Positions 42,651 through 51,401 of a stretch of DNA of 64,000 nt are shown here, piece by piece. Below the pieces are notes generated by a model. That model worked only from the letters and a program-made list of their open reading frames with translations, did no database searches and was not told the origin of the DNA. Within the stretch, counting starts at the first letter, position 1. The number at the start of each line of letters is the position of its first letter. The position numbers and the translations under genes were made by a program. Source of the stretch: WVYX01 sp039586815 (GTDB lineage Bacteria; Gemmatimonadota; Gemmatimonadetes; Gemmatimonadales; GWC2-71-9); assembly GCA_039586815.1 (NCBI GenBank), contig JBDHJR010000013.1:186001-250000 (forward strand). The letters are read 5' to 3'.

Positions 42651-45236
42651 GTGAATCAACAGAAGCTCGGTCCCGTTTGTGTCCTGTTCGCCGCTCTGCT
42701 CGTTGCCGTGCCGGCGGCGCAGGCCCAGGTGCCAACCTTCGAGGAGGTGGTCGGACACGCGTTCGGTGAGCGTGCCACGCAGCACCACCAGATGGTGTCA
42801 TACCTGCACCGCTTGGCCGAGACGTCACCTCGCGTGACGGTCACGGTGCAGGGCGAGAGCTGGGAGGGCCGCGAGCTGATGCTCGCGGTGGTCACTTCGC
42901 CCGAAAACCACGCCCGGATCGAGGAGATTCGGACCGGCTCTCTGCGGCTGGCGGATCCGCGCGGCACGACGCCCGAGCAGGCCCAGTCGCTGATTCGCAG
43001 CCAGCCCGCGGTGGTGTGGTTCGGCGGCTCGATTCACGGGTTCGAGCTTTCGGGTGCGGAGGGGGCGCTCAAGCTGCTGGAGCACCTGACGACACGGGAC
43101 GATGCGGCCACCCTGGAGGTGCTCGAGAACACGGTCGTGCTGATCGACCCGATGCTCAATCCGGATGGGCGCGAGGCGTTCGTCCAGATCAACTACCAGA
43201 ACGAGGGTCGCGAGCCGAACCCCGACCCGCAGGACTGGGCCAACAGCTTCACCTTCTGGCAAGCGCTCAAGTTCCGCACGGGGCACTACTACTTCGACAC
43301 CAATCGCGATTGGTTCGCCCACACGCAGAGGGAGACGCGGGATCGCATGCCGCATCTCCACGCGTGGCGGGCCCAGGTGGCCGTGGACATGCACGAGATG
43401 GGCTCGGGACAGGAGTTCTTTTTCGACCCACCAACCGATCCCACGAACCGGCACTTCCCGGCCTTTGCGCTGCGCTGGTTTCAGCGCTTCGGCAATGCCT
43501 ACGCACAGGCCTTCGACTCGGCCGGTTTCCAGTACACCACGCGTGAGCTGTTCAACTACTTCTACCCGGGCTACACCTCCAACCGAGGGTACCAGGGCGC
43601 GGTGGCCATGCTGTTCGAGCAGGGCTCGAGCCGCGGCCATGCCCTGGAGCGCCCCGACGGCACGGTGCGCACGCTGGCCGACGCGCTGGAGCAGCAGTAC
43701 GTGGCGGCGTGGACGGCGGCCCGCACGGCCGCCACCGGCCGAGAGGAATTGCTGAACGACTACTTCGGCTCGCAGCAGGGGGCGATCGCCGACGGGCGGC
43801 AGGGAGTGCGCCGCTACCTGATTGCCAATGAGGGCGACCCCGTGCTGGTACGGGAGCTGGTGCAGTTGCTGCAGCGCAACGCGATCGAGGTATCGGTGCT
43901 GAGCCAGGCGGTGACCCTGTCGGGGGTGCGCGACCGTCTGGGAACGACGCTGGGTCGCCGCAACTTCCCTGCGGGCACCTACGTGGTGGAGGCGGCGCAG
44001 CCTTCGGGGCGCCTGCTGCGCACGTTGCTGGAGCCGGAGACACCGCAGCCGGAGGACTTCCTCAGGGAGGCTCGCGCCCGGGTGGAGCGGGGTGAGAACC
44101 CCCGGTTCTACGACATCACGGGCTGGTCCTTGCCGCTGCTGTTCAACGTCGGCGGCTACTCCAGCAGCGACGGCCGTCAGTTGCCGACCGAGCCGCTGGT
44201 ACGGCCGCAGCTGTTGATCGCGCCCGAGCCCATGCCGCGGGCGGGCTATGCCTACGTGCTGGACGGTCGCTCCGCCGCGTCGCTCGCCGCCCTCTACCAC
44301 CTGCGGCACGAGGGCTACCGCGCCTCGGTGCTCACCAAGCAGAGTCGCATCGCGGGACAGGTGGTGCACGGCGGATCGGTGATCGTACGCGTGGGCCACA
44401 ACGATTCGACGGTGCACCAGGCGGTGGAGCGGCTTGCGGGCCGTTTCGGCGTCGAGGTGCTGCCCATGCACACCGGGCTGTCGGACTCCGGTTACCCGCC
44501 GCTCGGCTCGGGCTGGTACGGCTTCATGGTGAAGAAGCCGTCGATCGCCATCCTCGCCGAGAATCCGGTGTTCGGATACTCGTTCGGCTGGGCGTGGTAC
44601 ACCCTGGAAGAACAGCACGGGATTCCCACGGCGGTGCTGCGCACCGGCGCCGTCGCGAACACGGATCTCTCGCAGTACAACGTGCTGGTGATCCCCGCTG
44701 CGTCCGGCGAGGCGCTCGAGCGGGAGCTGGGCGAGCAGGGCACGGAGCGCATCACACAGTGGGTGCGCGACGGGGGAACGCTCGTGGCCATCGGCTCCGC
44801 CACCGAGTTCGTGCGGGAACAGCTCGAGTTGATCGAGCTACGCAGCTGGTACGAAACCGACGACGGCGAGGAAGCCCAGCACTTCGGTGTGCCGGGCGCG
44901 ATCTTCCGGGCCACGCTCGACCAGGGCTTCTGGATGTCGGCGGGATACGACGCTGGGGACTTCCCCGTCCTGGTGGACTCCGACCGGCTCTACCTGGCTC
45001 CCGAGGGGCCGCCCTCGACGCGCCAGCGGGTGGTTGCCCGCTACGGGGCCAAGCTCTCTGGCCATGCCTGGCAGGAGACGTTGGAGCGGATTCCCGATGC
45101 GGTGTTCGCGTACGAGGAGCGCGTAGGTGGAGGCCGCGTGATTGCGTTCGCCGAGGACCCCAACTATCGCGCGTACTTCCGGGGCGCGAACCGGATGTTC
45201 CTCAACGCGGTGATCCTGGGGCCGAGCGCACCGTAG
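42651..45236 (+). CDS. Secreted M14-family zinc carboxypeptidase-like metallopeptidase
   Basis: An 861-residue exported peptidase. GTG at 42651 has AAGGAG at 8 nt and begins a signal peptide ending AQAQ (residue 26). The M14 domain spans about 45-345: zinc ligands H129 and E132 in SIHGFE and H248 in VDMHEMG, the substrate Asn/Arg pair in DTNRD (218-219), and the likely general base E323 in LFEQGSS. About 500 residues follow with no clear enzyme motif, including a glutamine-amidotransferase-like segment (VLVIPAASGEALERELG near 686-702), as in other large M14 proteins of this phylum. Probably degrades peptides in the periplasm or outside. Confidence 0.9.
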   Translation: MNQQKLGPVCVLFAALLVAVPAAQAQVPTFEEVVGHAFGERATQHHQMVSYLHRLAETSPRVTVTVQGESWEGRELMLAVVTSPENHARIEEIRTGSLRLADPRGTTPEQAQSLIRSQPAVVWFGGSIHGFELSGAEGALKLLEHLTTRDDAATLEVLENTVVLIDPMLNPDGREAFVQINYQNEGREPNPDPQDWANSFTFWQALKFRTGHYYFDTNRDWFAHTQRETRDRMPHLHAWRAQVAVDMHEMGSGQEFFFDPPTDPTNRHFPAFALRWFQRFGNAYAQAFDSAGFQYTTRELFNYFYPGYTSNRGYQGAVAMLFEQGSSRGHALERPDGTVRTLADALEQQYVAAWTAARTAATGREELLNDYFGSQQGAIADGRQGVRRYLIANEGDPVLVRELVQLLQRNAIEVSVLSQAVTLSGVRDRLGTTLGRRNFPAGTYVVEAAQPSGRLLRTLLEPETPQPEDFLREARARVERGENPRFYDITGWSLPLLFNVGGYSSSDGRQLPTEPLVRPQLLIAPEPMPRAGYAYVLDGRSAASLAALYHLRHEGYRASVLTKQSRIAGQVVHGGSVIVRVGHNDSTVHQAVERLAGRFGVEVLPMHTGLSDSGYPPLGSGWYGFMVKKPSIAILAENPVFGYSFGWAWYTLEEQHGIPTAVLRTGAVANTDLSQYNVLVIPAASGEALERELGEQGTERITQWVRDGGTLVAIGSATEFVREQLELIELRSWYETDDGEEAQHFGVPGAIFRATLDQGFWMSAGYDAGDFPVLVDSDRLYLAPEGPPSTRQRVVARYGAKLSGHAWQETLERIPDAVFAYEERVGGGRVIAFAEDPNYRAYFRGANRMFLNAVILGPSAP

Positions 45237-45253
45237 CGGTAGCGGGCAGCGTA

Positions 45254-45294
45254 CAACGTGCAGCGGACCGAAGACGGAGCCCCGCTGCACGTTG
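45254..45294 (+). terminator. Hairpin after the M14 peptidase
   Basis: Perfect 13-bp stem caacgtgcagcgg (45254-45266) with ccgctgcacgttg (45282-45294), 15-nt loop. Further partial copies of the arm (gcgcgttgtacgg) follow to about 45313, allowing alternative pairing. It can serve both convergent genes. Confidence 0.6.
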
Positions 45295-45319
45295 CACGGT
45301 GCGCGTTGTACGGCAGTGA

Positions 45320-46072
45320 TCAAGCCGCCTTCTTCTCCTCCGTGTAGGGCTGCCTCAGCTCCACCGGCTTCACCCGCTTGCGCGTTCTGAGGTTCAGGAC
45401 CTCGACGAACACTGAGAAGCCCAGCGCGAAGTAGATGTAGCCGCGTGGAATCTCGTGTCCGAAGCCCTCGGCGATCAGGGTAGCGCCGATGAGCAGCAGG
45501 AACGCCAGCGCCAACATCTTGACCGTGGGGTGTTGCTCCACGAAGGCCGCGATTGGCTCCACAGAGATCAGCATCACCACCACCGCGATGATGATCGCTG
45601 CGGCCATCACCCACACCTGCTTCACCATCCCCACCGCCGTGATCACGGAGTCGAGCGAGAAAATCATATCCAGCAGCATGATCTGCACGATCACCCCTGC
45701 GAAGGAGCGCACCACCTTGCCGCTGGCGCGTCCCTCCTCGCCCTCCAGCTTGTCGTGAATCTCATGGGTGCCCTTGGCGAGCAGGAACAGACCCCCACCG
45801 ATCAGGATGATGTCGCGTCCCGAGACCTCCCGGCCCAGGATCTCGAACAGCGGATCGGTGAGACCCATGATCCACGCGATGGACAACAGCAGCGCCAGCC
45901 GCATCACCATGGCGCCGACGAGACCTATGCGACGTGCCTTGCGCTGCTGGTGGGCGGGGAGCTTGCCGGCGACGATCGACAGAAAGATGATGTTGTCGAT
46001 CCCCAGCACGACCTCCAGCGCCGTCAGGGTGACGAGCGCGATCCAGATCTCGGGGTTGGTGAGCCAATCCAT
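45320..46072 (-). CDS. terC: TerC-family integral membrane protein
   Basis: A 250-residue membrane protein with about seven helices, of the TerC/YgdQ group; characterised members export manganese or support secreted-protein metalation. The acidic signature residues are present in LEVVLGIDNIIFLSI (about 19-33) and LLDMIFSLDSVITAVGM (about 131-147). A cytosolic loop with EIHDKLEGEEG separates the halves. ATG at 46072 follows GGAGG; the longer frame to 46180 has no ribosome site and is Pro-rich. The last 20 residues are polar and basic. It is convergent with the M14 gene. Confidence 0.9.
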   Translation of the reverse strand: MDWLTNPEIWIALVTLTALEVVLGIDNIIFLSIVAGKLPAHQQRKARRIGLVGAMVMRLALLLSIAWIMGLTDPLFEILGREVSGRDIILIGGGLFLLAKGTHEIHDKLEGEEGRASGKVVRSFAGVIVQIMLLDMIFSLDSVITAVGMVKQVWVMAAAIIIAVVVMLISVEPIAAFVEQHPTVKMLALAFLLLIGATLIAEGFGHEIPRGYIYFALGFSVFVEVLNLRTRKRVKPVELRQPYTEEKKAA

Positions 46073-46289
46073 GAATGCCTCCTCCCCACCCGGCAGCCCC
46101 GGGGAAGGGAAATTGGGACCGGGGAAAAGTAAGACCCTGCGGGGCTGTAGGGGTACGGCGGCCCACGGGGCCGCCGCCACCCGTCGAAGTCACCCTCCCG
46201 TCGTGACTTAGCTCATATCGGCAGCTTGACTCGCATCCTAGGATTACCCATCGTTCGCAGAGTTTTCCCCCGCAGCAGCGAGGATCCTC

Positions 46290-47915
46290 GTGCAGCGTAA
46301 GCACTTGCACATCGCCGGGTTGGCCGCACTGGCCGCGGCCGGGTTTGCCGCCTGCGTCTACCCCACCGACCGATCCGGGGAGCTGGAGGTCAGGATGACG
46401 ACGCTCCCCACACTGTTCCTCAAGGACTCGGTGCACCTCGATGCCGCGGTGGTGGACGCCAACGGCAACGCGCTGGACAACGCAGTGGTCGAATTCGCCG
46501 CGGCCGACCCCACCGTGCTGGCGGTCAGCCCCGACGGGCTGGTGCAGGCCGTGGCGGTCGGCAGTACGACTGTGACGGCGACCGCGGTGGAGTACCTCGA
46601 GGCTGCTCCGGTGACCCAGACGGCCGTCGTAAGAGGGCTGCTCGAGGTGGACAGCGTAGTGCCGATGACGGCCAAGTTCGGCGAGCTGGTGGAGATCTAC
46701 GGGGTTGGGCTGGATACCACCGACCTGTTCTCCGTGCGGTTCGGCGGCGTGGACGCCGATGTCTTCGCATTCCAGGCGGCCGACCCGGAGAACCCGCAGG
46801 AGTTCGGCCGGCTCTGGGTGTGGATGCCGCCGCCTGCGCCGCGCGAGTCGGACCTCACCATCCTGGGGTTCAACGGCGGAGTGGTGTTCCCCGACACCAT
46901 CACGGTGCAGCAGCGCGACATCTACGAGCCCAACGACAACGCCCCGTGGCATCTGGGGGATATCCCCCTGATATGGGGCAACCCGGCCGTGGCGTTCGAG
47001 GTGCGGCCGCGCCAGGACTCGCTGCCGCCGGCCGACTGGTACACCTTCACCAACACGACGACGCTGGACCGCACGATCATCGTGCTGTCGGAGGTCGTGG
47101 GAGCGGAGACGTTCAGTGTGTTCCTCACCGACTCGCTGTGGTGGACCGGTACTCCGGGGAACCCCTGGTCGGTCGGACCGGACTCGTGGACCATCGGGCC
47201 GCGCACCTACCTGTGCAGCGGTCTCGGCTTCACGATTGGCGACACGCCGTTCGAGCTGGAGGAGTTGCCGTTCCCGTTCACGCTGGTGGCTCTGAAAGAC
47301 CTGCCCGCGGGGACGTACCACATCCTGGCGCCGTACCAGCCCCAGGGTGACCCTGCGCGCTACGAGATGCTGATCACCTCGACCTACGAGTCGGTGCGCA
47401 ACCCCGACATCGCCGAGGAGAACGACTACTGTGACGTGGCGAAGCCACTCTCCATGGCGGCGGGCGCCACGCTCAGCATAGACAACTTCCGTGACATAGA
47501 CTGGTTCCGGTTCCGCATTGCGCCTGCGACCGGTGACCAGAGCCTGGACATCACGACGAGTGCGGCCGATCCCGATGCCGACCTGGACGTCTACGTGGTG
47601 CGCGCCGACAGCGCGGGGGGCGACCTGGTGGACCTGGAAGTGATCCAGTTCAACGCCGCATCGGGCGTGGACGAGACGCTGATGATCGATCGCCTCACAC
47701 CGGGCAACTACTACCTGATCGTGATGGACTTCCCCGGCGTCCCGACGCTGTACACGCTCGACGCCGTGTTTGGACCGCCGCGGTCGCCGCCCGCCATGGC
47801 GGGGCCGCTCGAGTCCTCGGCCATGGACGCTCTCGTGGCCAAGCGGCAGCGGGCGCGCACCGAGCAGGGGTCACGTGCCGGGCTCATGAAGCTGCTCGAG
47901 CGACTGAAGCGGTAG
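46290..47915 (+). CDS. Lipoprotein with Big2-like and PPC domains
   Basis: A 541-residue predicted lipoprotein: signal peptide with lipobox AGFAAC, lipidated Cys near 22. Residues about 33-110 are a Big2-like Ig domain (DAAVVDANGNALDNAVVEFAAADPTVLAVSPDGLVQAVAVGSTTVTA, in parts), followed by an IPT/TIG-like segment. Near 395-485 is a PPC-type beta-sandwich (DNFRDIDWFRFRI, DADLDVYVVRAD, LTPGNYYLIVMDF). The protein ends in a basic helix. GTG at 46290 has GAGGA upstream. It ends 9 nt before the kinase gene, so the lipoprotein may belong to the kinase operon, perhaps as the surface sensor. That link is inference. Confidence 0.8.
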   Translation: MQRKHLHIAGLAALAAAGFAACVYPTDRSGELEVRMTTLPTLFLKDSVHLDAAVVDANGNALDNAVVEFAAADPTVLAVSPDGLVQAVAVGSTTVTATAVEYLEAAPVTQTAVVRGLLEVDSVVPMTAKFGELVEIYGVGLDTTDLFSVRFGGVDADVFAFQAADPENPQEFGRLWVWMPPPAPRESDLTILGFNGGVVFPDTITVQQRDIYEPNDNAPWHLGDIPLIWGNPAVAFEVRPRQDSLPPADWYTFTNTTTLDRTIIVLSEVVGAETFSVFLTDSLWWTGTPGNPWSVGPDSWTIGPRTYLCSGLGFTIGDTPFELEELPFPFTLVALKDLPAGTYHILAPYQPQGDPARYEMLITSTYESVRNPDIAEENDYCDVAKPLSMAAGATLSIDNFRDIDWFRFRIAPATGDQSLDITTSAADPDADLDVYVVRADSAGGDLVDLEVIQFNAASGVDETLMIDRLTPGNYYLIVMDFPGVPTLYTLDAVFGPPRSPPAMAGPLESSAMDALVAKRQRARTEQGSRAGLMKLLERLKR

Positions 47916-47924
47916 CTTCGGGCG

Positions 47925-49487
47925 ATGCTCTGCACCCACTGCCACACGCCACTCCCCGACGGGACCGAGTTCTGCCCCGCGTGCGGATCGGATCCGACCG
48001 ATGCGGGCAGTGGGACGGGTGCACGGGCGGTGACGACGCAGACCGACACTCTCCTGGAGCAGTTGCGGCTGCGGGTGGAGGGTCGCTACCACGTGGAGAA
48101 GGTGCTGGGACGGGGAGGTATGGGCGTGGTATTCCTTGCCAACGAGACCTCCCTGGCGCGCCCCGTGGCCATCAAGGTGCTGCCCGCCGAGCTGTCGCAC
48201 GACGAGAAGTTCGTGCAGCGCTTCGAACACGAGGCGCGCACCGCGGCCCAGCTGGATCACCCCAACATCATCCCGATCTACGCCGTCGAGGGCATAGGCG
48301 ATCTGTACTTCTTCGTGATGAAGTACATCACGGGAAGGGCGCTGGACGAAATACTCGAAACGGGCAAGATGCCGGTGCAGCACACGCAGCGCATCCTGTG
48401 GGAGTCGGCCTGCGGCCTGGGGCATGCACATACCCGGGGTATCGTGCACCGCGACATCAAGCCGGCCAACATCATGATCGACGATGCGGGCCGCACCATG
48501 CTCACGGACTTCGGGATATCCAAGGCGCTGCAGTCGGCGAGCCAGTTCACGGCCACGGGGCAGGTGATCGGCACCCCGCATTACATGAGCCCCGAGCAGG
48601 CCAAGGGGCTGGAAGTCGATGGGCGCAGCGATCAGTATTCGTTGGCCGTGGTGGGCTACCGCATGCTCTCGGGGCAGCTGCCGTTCCAGGACGACTCGGT
48701 CCACACCATCATCTACAAGCACATCTTCGAGGACCCGCCTTCGCTGCGGGACCTGTGCCCCGACGCGCCCGAGTACGTGATCGCGTCGCTCAACAAGGCG
48801 CTGGCCAAGGATCCCGCCGACCGCTTCGCCACGATGGAGGAGTTCGCCACGGCGGTGCTGCCTACGCACCCCGTGAGCGCTTCGACATCCTCCGGCAGCC
48901 TGCTGGTCACGGCGGGCGGCTCGCTCGACGCCGCCACCGAGATCACGACGTCGGGTGCCCAGCCGAGGCGCAAGCGTCGCTGGATGGGTGTGGTTACGGC
49001 GCTCGTCGTTTTGGGAGGTGGTACCGGTGGCGCGTACTGGTACCTCTCCACCACCGGCCAGCTCGATGCCTTGCTGGGACGCGGCGGCGATCCGGCGGCG
49101 CTTGTCGCGGCGCCGGTAGAGGATTCCGTCACCGCGGAACCGGTGCAGGACACGGCCGCGGCGGACACCGGCACGACCACGCCTGCCGTCGAGCAGCAGC
49201 AGACCGCGCCGCCCAGGCAAACGGAGCCGCAGCCCACCCGTCCGCAGCAGCAGCGGCCCGCGCCCCCGCGGATAGGGTGGCTCACCATCAACGCCACGCC
49301 GTTCGGCACTGTCTGGATCGACGGCGTCGAGATCGGCGACACGCCGGTCGTGCGCCGCGAGCTGACGCCCGGGAGGCACATTATCGAGGTGCGTCGTGAG
49401 GGGTACCGTACGGTTGTCGACACGGTGAACATCACCGCCCAGAACGAGCTTCGCCTGAGCAAGACTCTCATTCGAGGAGAGCCATGA
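47925..49487 (+). CDS. Transmembrane Ser/Thr protein kinase with zinc ribbon and PEGA domain
   Basis: A 520-residue Hanks-type kinase. A zinc ribbon comes first (C3, C6, C17, C20). The kinase domain spans about 50-315: glycine loop LGRGGMGVV near 61, VAIKVL with the ATP Lys, HRDIKPAN near 175-182, DFG near 196, and APE-like MSPEQ. A membrane helix follows at about 352-374, then a Pro/Gln/Thr-rich linker and a PEGA domain (about 450-510, INATPFGTVWIDGVEIGDTPV) that should be periplasmic. PEGA domains occur on surface-linked proteins and may bind cell-wall or partner proteins. The 4-nt ATGA overlap with the next gene shows coupling to an exported TPR-like protein and a barrel. Phosphorylation targets are unknown. 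Confidence 0.93.
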   Translation: MLCTHCHTPLPDGTEFCPACGSDPTDAGSGTGARAVTTQTDTLLEQLRLRVEGRYHVEKVLGRGGMGVVFLANETSLARPVAIKVLPAELSHDEKFVQRFEHEARTAAQLDHPNIIPIYAVEGIGDLYFFVMKYITGRALDEILETGKMPVQHTQRILWESACGLGHAHTRGIVHRDIKPANIMIDDAGRTMLTDFGISKALQSASQFTATGQVIGTPHYMSPEQAKGLEVDGRSDQYSLAVVGYRMLSGQLPFQDDSVHTIIYKHIFEDPPSLRDLCPDAPEYVIASLNKALAKDPADRFATMEEFATAVLPTHPVSASTSSGSLLVTAGGSLDAATEITTSGAQPRRKRRWMGVVTALVVLGGGTGGAYWYLSTTGQLDALLGRGGDPAALVAAPVEDSVTAEPVQDTAAADTGTTTPAVEQQQTAPPRQTEPQPTRPQQQRPAPPRIGWLTINATPFGTVWIDGVEIGDTPVVRRELTPGRHIIEVRREGYRTVVDTVNITAQNELRLSKTLIRGEP

Positions 49488-50509
49488 TCCGCCGATTGTC
49501 CATTGCCGGCGCGCTGCTCATCGCGGTGTTCCCGGCCGTACTGACGGCGCAGGAGCATACCTTGGTGCGCCGCGCGCAGCAGTCGTACGACGCGCTCGAC
49601 TTCGCGGGCGCTATCGGGAACGCGCGTGCCGCGCTGCAACAGCAGCTCACGCGGCAGGACCGCGTCCTGGCCTACGAGCTGCTTGGGTTCTCGTACGGCG
49701 CCCTCGACTCGACGCGCCAGGCGGTAGAGGCCTTCCGCCAGCTGATCTTCCTCGACCCCGACCGCGAGCCCGACGTCGAGCGCGTATCGCCGCGCATCAC
49801 TTCGCTCTACGCGTCCGCGCTGGGCCAGGTCCTGGTCGTGCGCAGGGTGACGATCGACAGCACGTCCATCATCGCCGGACAGGGATTCGTGCGGATCAGG
49901 TTCGAGGTCACGCGCGCGGCGCGGGCGGTGACCCGGGTCGTCGGGGGCGGGCTGGACCTGGTGGTCGACTCCGCACTGGTGGTGGCCGGCGAAACTCAGG
50001 TGTTGTGGGATCCCGTTACCGTGAGCGGCGAGCCCGTCGCGCCGGGGACGTATCAGGTAGTGGTCACGGTGTTCGAGGGGAGCAACCAGTTCGGGGCGCC
50101 CCTCGATCTGTCCCTGAGGCACTCGGCGGTGGACACGCTGGCGCAGCTCACGAGCCTGCCGGGCTATACGGAGCAACCCGAGTATGAGACTCCGGGGAGA
50201 TCCTGGCAGCCGTTGGGGGTGGCGCTGCTGTACACCGGGCTCGCGGCCGGAGCGGCGGTGGCCCTGGAGAACCCCAACCTCGAGGTGGGGGAGCGCCAGC
50301 AGCTGGCCGGAGTCAGCCTGCTGACCTTGATCGCCGGCGTGGCGCTGAGCCTCAAGAAGCCAGATCCGGTACCCGTGGAGGCCAACATCCTGTACAACCA
50401 GTTGCTGCGGGAAGAGCTGGCACGGCGCAACGCCGACATCGCGCGTCAGAACCAGGAGCGGCGACGCCAGGTGATGCTGACGGTGGTGCCGCTCGAGGGG
50501 GCGCCATGA
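49484..50509 (+). CDS. Exported TPR-like protein of the kinase operon
   Basis: A 341-residue exported protein. Signal peptide 1-22 ends VLTAQ. Residues 25-110 contain helical repeats of TPR type (RRAQQSYDALDFAGAIGNARAAL, AYELLGFSYGALDSTRQAVEAFRQLIFLDP). Residues 115-220 form a beta domain (Ig-like, WDPVTVSGEPVAPGTYQVVVTVFEG in parts). Two hydrophobic segments (about 241-260 and 266-285) may insert in the membrane, followed by a charged helix. Its ATG overlaps the kinase stop, and its own stop overlaps the next start, so the proteins are made in step. It probably acts as an envelope partner of the kinase. Confidence 0.8.
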   Translation: MIRRLSIAGALLIAVFPAVLTAQEHTLVRRAQQSYDALDFAGAIGNARAALQQQLTRQDRVLAYELLGFSYGALDSTRQAVEAFRQLIFLDPDREPDVERVSPRITSLYASALGQVLVVRRVTIDSTSIIAGQGFVRIRFEVTRAARAVTRVVGGGLDLVVDSALVVAGETQVLWDPVTVSGEPVAPGTYQVVVTVFEGSNQFGAPLDLSLRHSAVDTLAQLTSLPGYTEQPEYETPGRSWQPLGVALLYTGLAAGAAVALENPNLEVGERQQLAGVSLLTLIAGVALSLKKPDPVPVEANILYNQLLREELARRNADIARQNQERRRQVMLTVVPLEGAP

Positions 50510-51132
50510 GGCGCGCCCTGACAGCTGCGCTCGCCCTGGGAGTGGTGTGCGCCGGGCCGGCCGAGGCGCAGAAGATCCGGTTGGGGATCTCGGGGCTCGG
50601 CGCGTCGTACGCCGAGACCAACGAAAGCCGCAGCTGGGACGGCGGGGGAGGGGCGGGATCCGTGGTGCTGCGCATCGGGCGGTTCGGGCTCGACGCCTAC
50701 GGATACGCCACCAAGTTCAAGGCCGACTCGTCCAACGTGAACGACTTCGACATGTTGGGGGGCGACGTGCGGGCAAGCTTCTTCATCGCGCCCGTGATCG
50801 CCATCGAGCTGGGCTTCGGCCGCCGCGCCACCGAGCCGGAATTCGCAGCCCAGGACCTCGGGCTGTGGCGCTTCGGCATCCTGTCGGAAATGCCCCTCAC
50901 CAGTCTCGGCTTGATCTGGATTCGCGGTGCCTACCTGGCGCCCAGGTTCGAGGGGGGTGGTGAAGCGGGCCTGTCGGCCGAGGTCGGTCTCGGCATCGCG
51001 GTGGGAACTTCCAACGGGCGATTCCGGGTGCGTGCCGACTACGAGTTCCAGCGCATCGACCGCGAGGTGGAGGGCCAGGACGTGCCGATCCAGATGTCCG
51101 TGGCCAAGCTGGGTCTGGAAGTGGGGTTCTGA
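50506..51132 (+). CDS. Small beta-barrel protein of the kinase operon
   Basis: A 208-residue exported protein. The ATG at 50506 overlaps the previous stop (ATGA). The signal peptide ends AEAQ near residue 20. The rest consists of strands typical of OmpA/opacity-type barrels (SVVLRIGRFGLDAYGYATKF, VIAIELGFGRRAT, FRVRADYEFQRID) and ends in the aromatic strand LGLEVGF. Last gene of the unit. Together with the kinase and TPR-like protein it would connect the outer membrane to a cytoplasmic kinase; this is inference from order and overlap. Confidence 0.78.
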   Translation: MRRALTAALALGVVCAGPAEAQKIRLGISGLGASYAETNESRSWDGGGGAGSVVLRIGRFGLDAYGYATKFKADSSNVNDFDMLGGDVRASFFIAPVIAIELGFGRRATEPEFAAQDLGLWRFGILSEMPLTSLGLIWIRGAYLAPRFEGGGEAGLSAEVGLGIAVGTSNGRFRVRADYEFQRIDREVEGQDVPIQMSVAKLGLEVGF

Positions 51133-51143
51133 GCGGGCCCAGT

Positions 51144-51362
51144 CTATTCCGATTCGTCGCCGGAGCGTCGCTGTGGCAGCAGCCGTAGCGCGAATCCCAC
51201 GGCCAACGCGGCGATACCGATCCACACGAGCAGCGGGCGCCCCAGCCGGGCCCCGGCGAGCACGAGCACGGCACCGGCCACCAGCGCCGCCGTTTTCCAC
51301 CTCAGGTAGCGGTCGGGCCCTCGTTTGGTGCGGCTGGCGAGAAACACACCGTAGGATAGCAT
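51144..51362 (-). CDS. Small two-helix membrane protein
   Basis: A 72-residue protein with two membrane helices (about 24-42 and 44-61: WKTAALVAGAVLVLAGARL and LLVWIGIAALAVGFALRLL) and a polar C-terminus ending RRSGDESE. No family recognised. ATG at 51362; only a weak ribosome site (GGTCAAG). It is convergent with the kinase operon and divergent from the penicillin-acylase gene, 39 nt away. Confidence 0.6.
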   Translation of the reverse strand: MLSYGVFLASRTKRGPDRYLRWKTAALVAGAVLVLAGARLGRPLLVWIGIAALAVGFALRLLPQRRSGDESE

Positions 51363-51401
51363 CGGCTTGACCGGCCCGTCACCTTGCGGTCAGAATCAGC
51401 C

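Noticed and set aside
42825..44618. A 597-codon minus-strand open frame
   Set aside because: Shadow of the M14 peptidase gene; no domain motif and biased composition.
45237..45319. A mobile repeat element in the short repeats after the M14 gene
   Set aside because: Only one locus is seen in the window, and the main structure is an ordinary terminator-sized hairpin.
46226..46254. A promoter for the Big2/PPC lipoprotein (TTGACT, 17 nt, CATCGT)
   Set aside because: The -35 is good but the -10 matches only 2 of 6 and lacks the TAGnnT form of the others.
48713..50176. A minus-strand open frame of 487 codons across the kinase and TPR-like genes
   Set aside because: It spans the junction of two coupled sense genes with clear domains, so it is a reading artefact.
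51368..51396. A leaderless promoter just before the penicillin acylase start (TTGACC, 17 nt, TCAGAA)
   Set aside because: The -10 match is too poor (2 of 6) to report.
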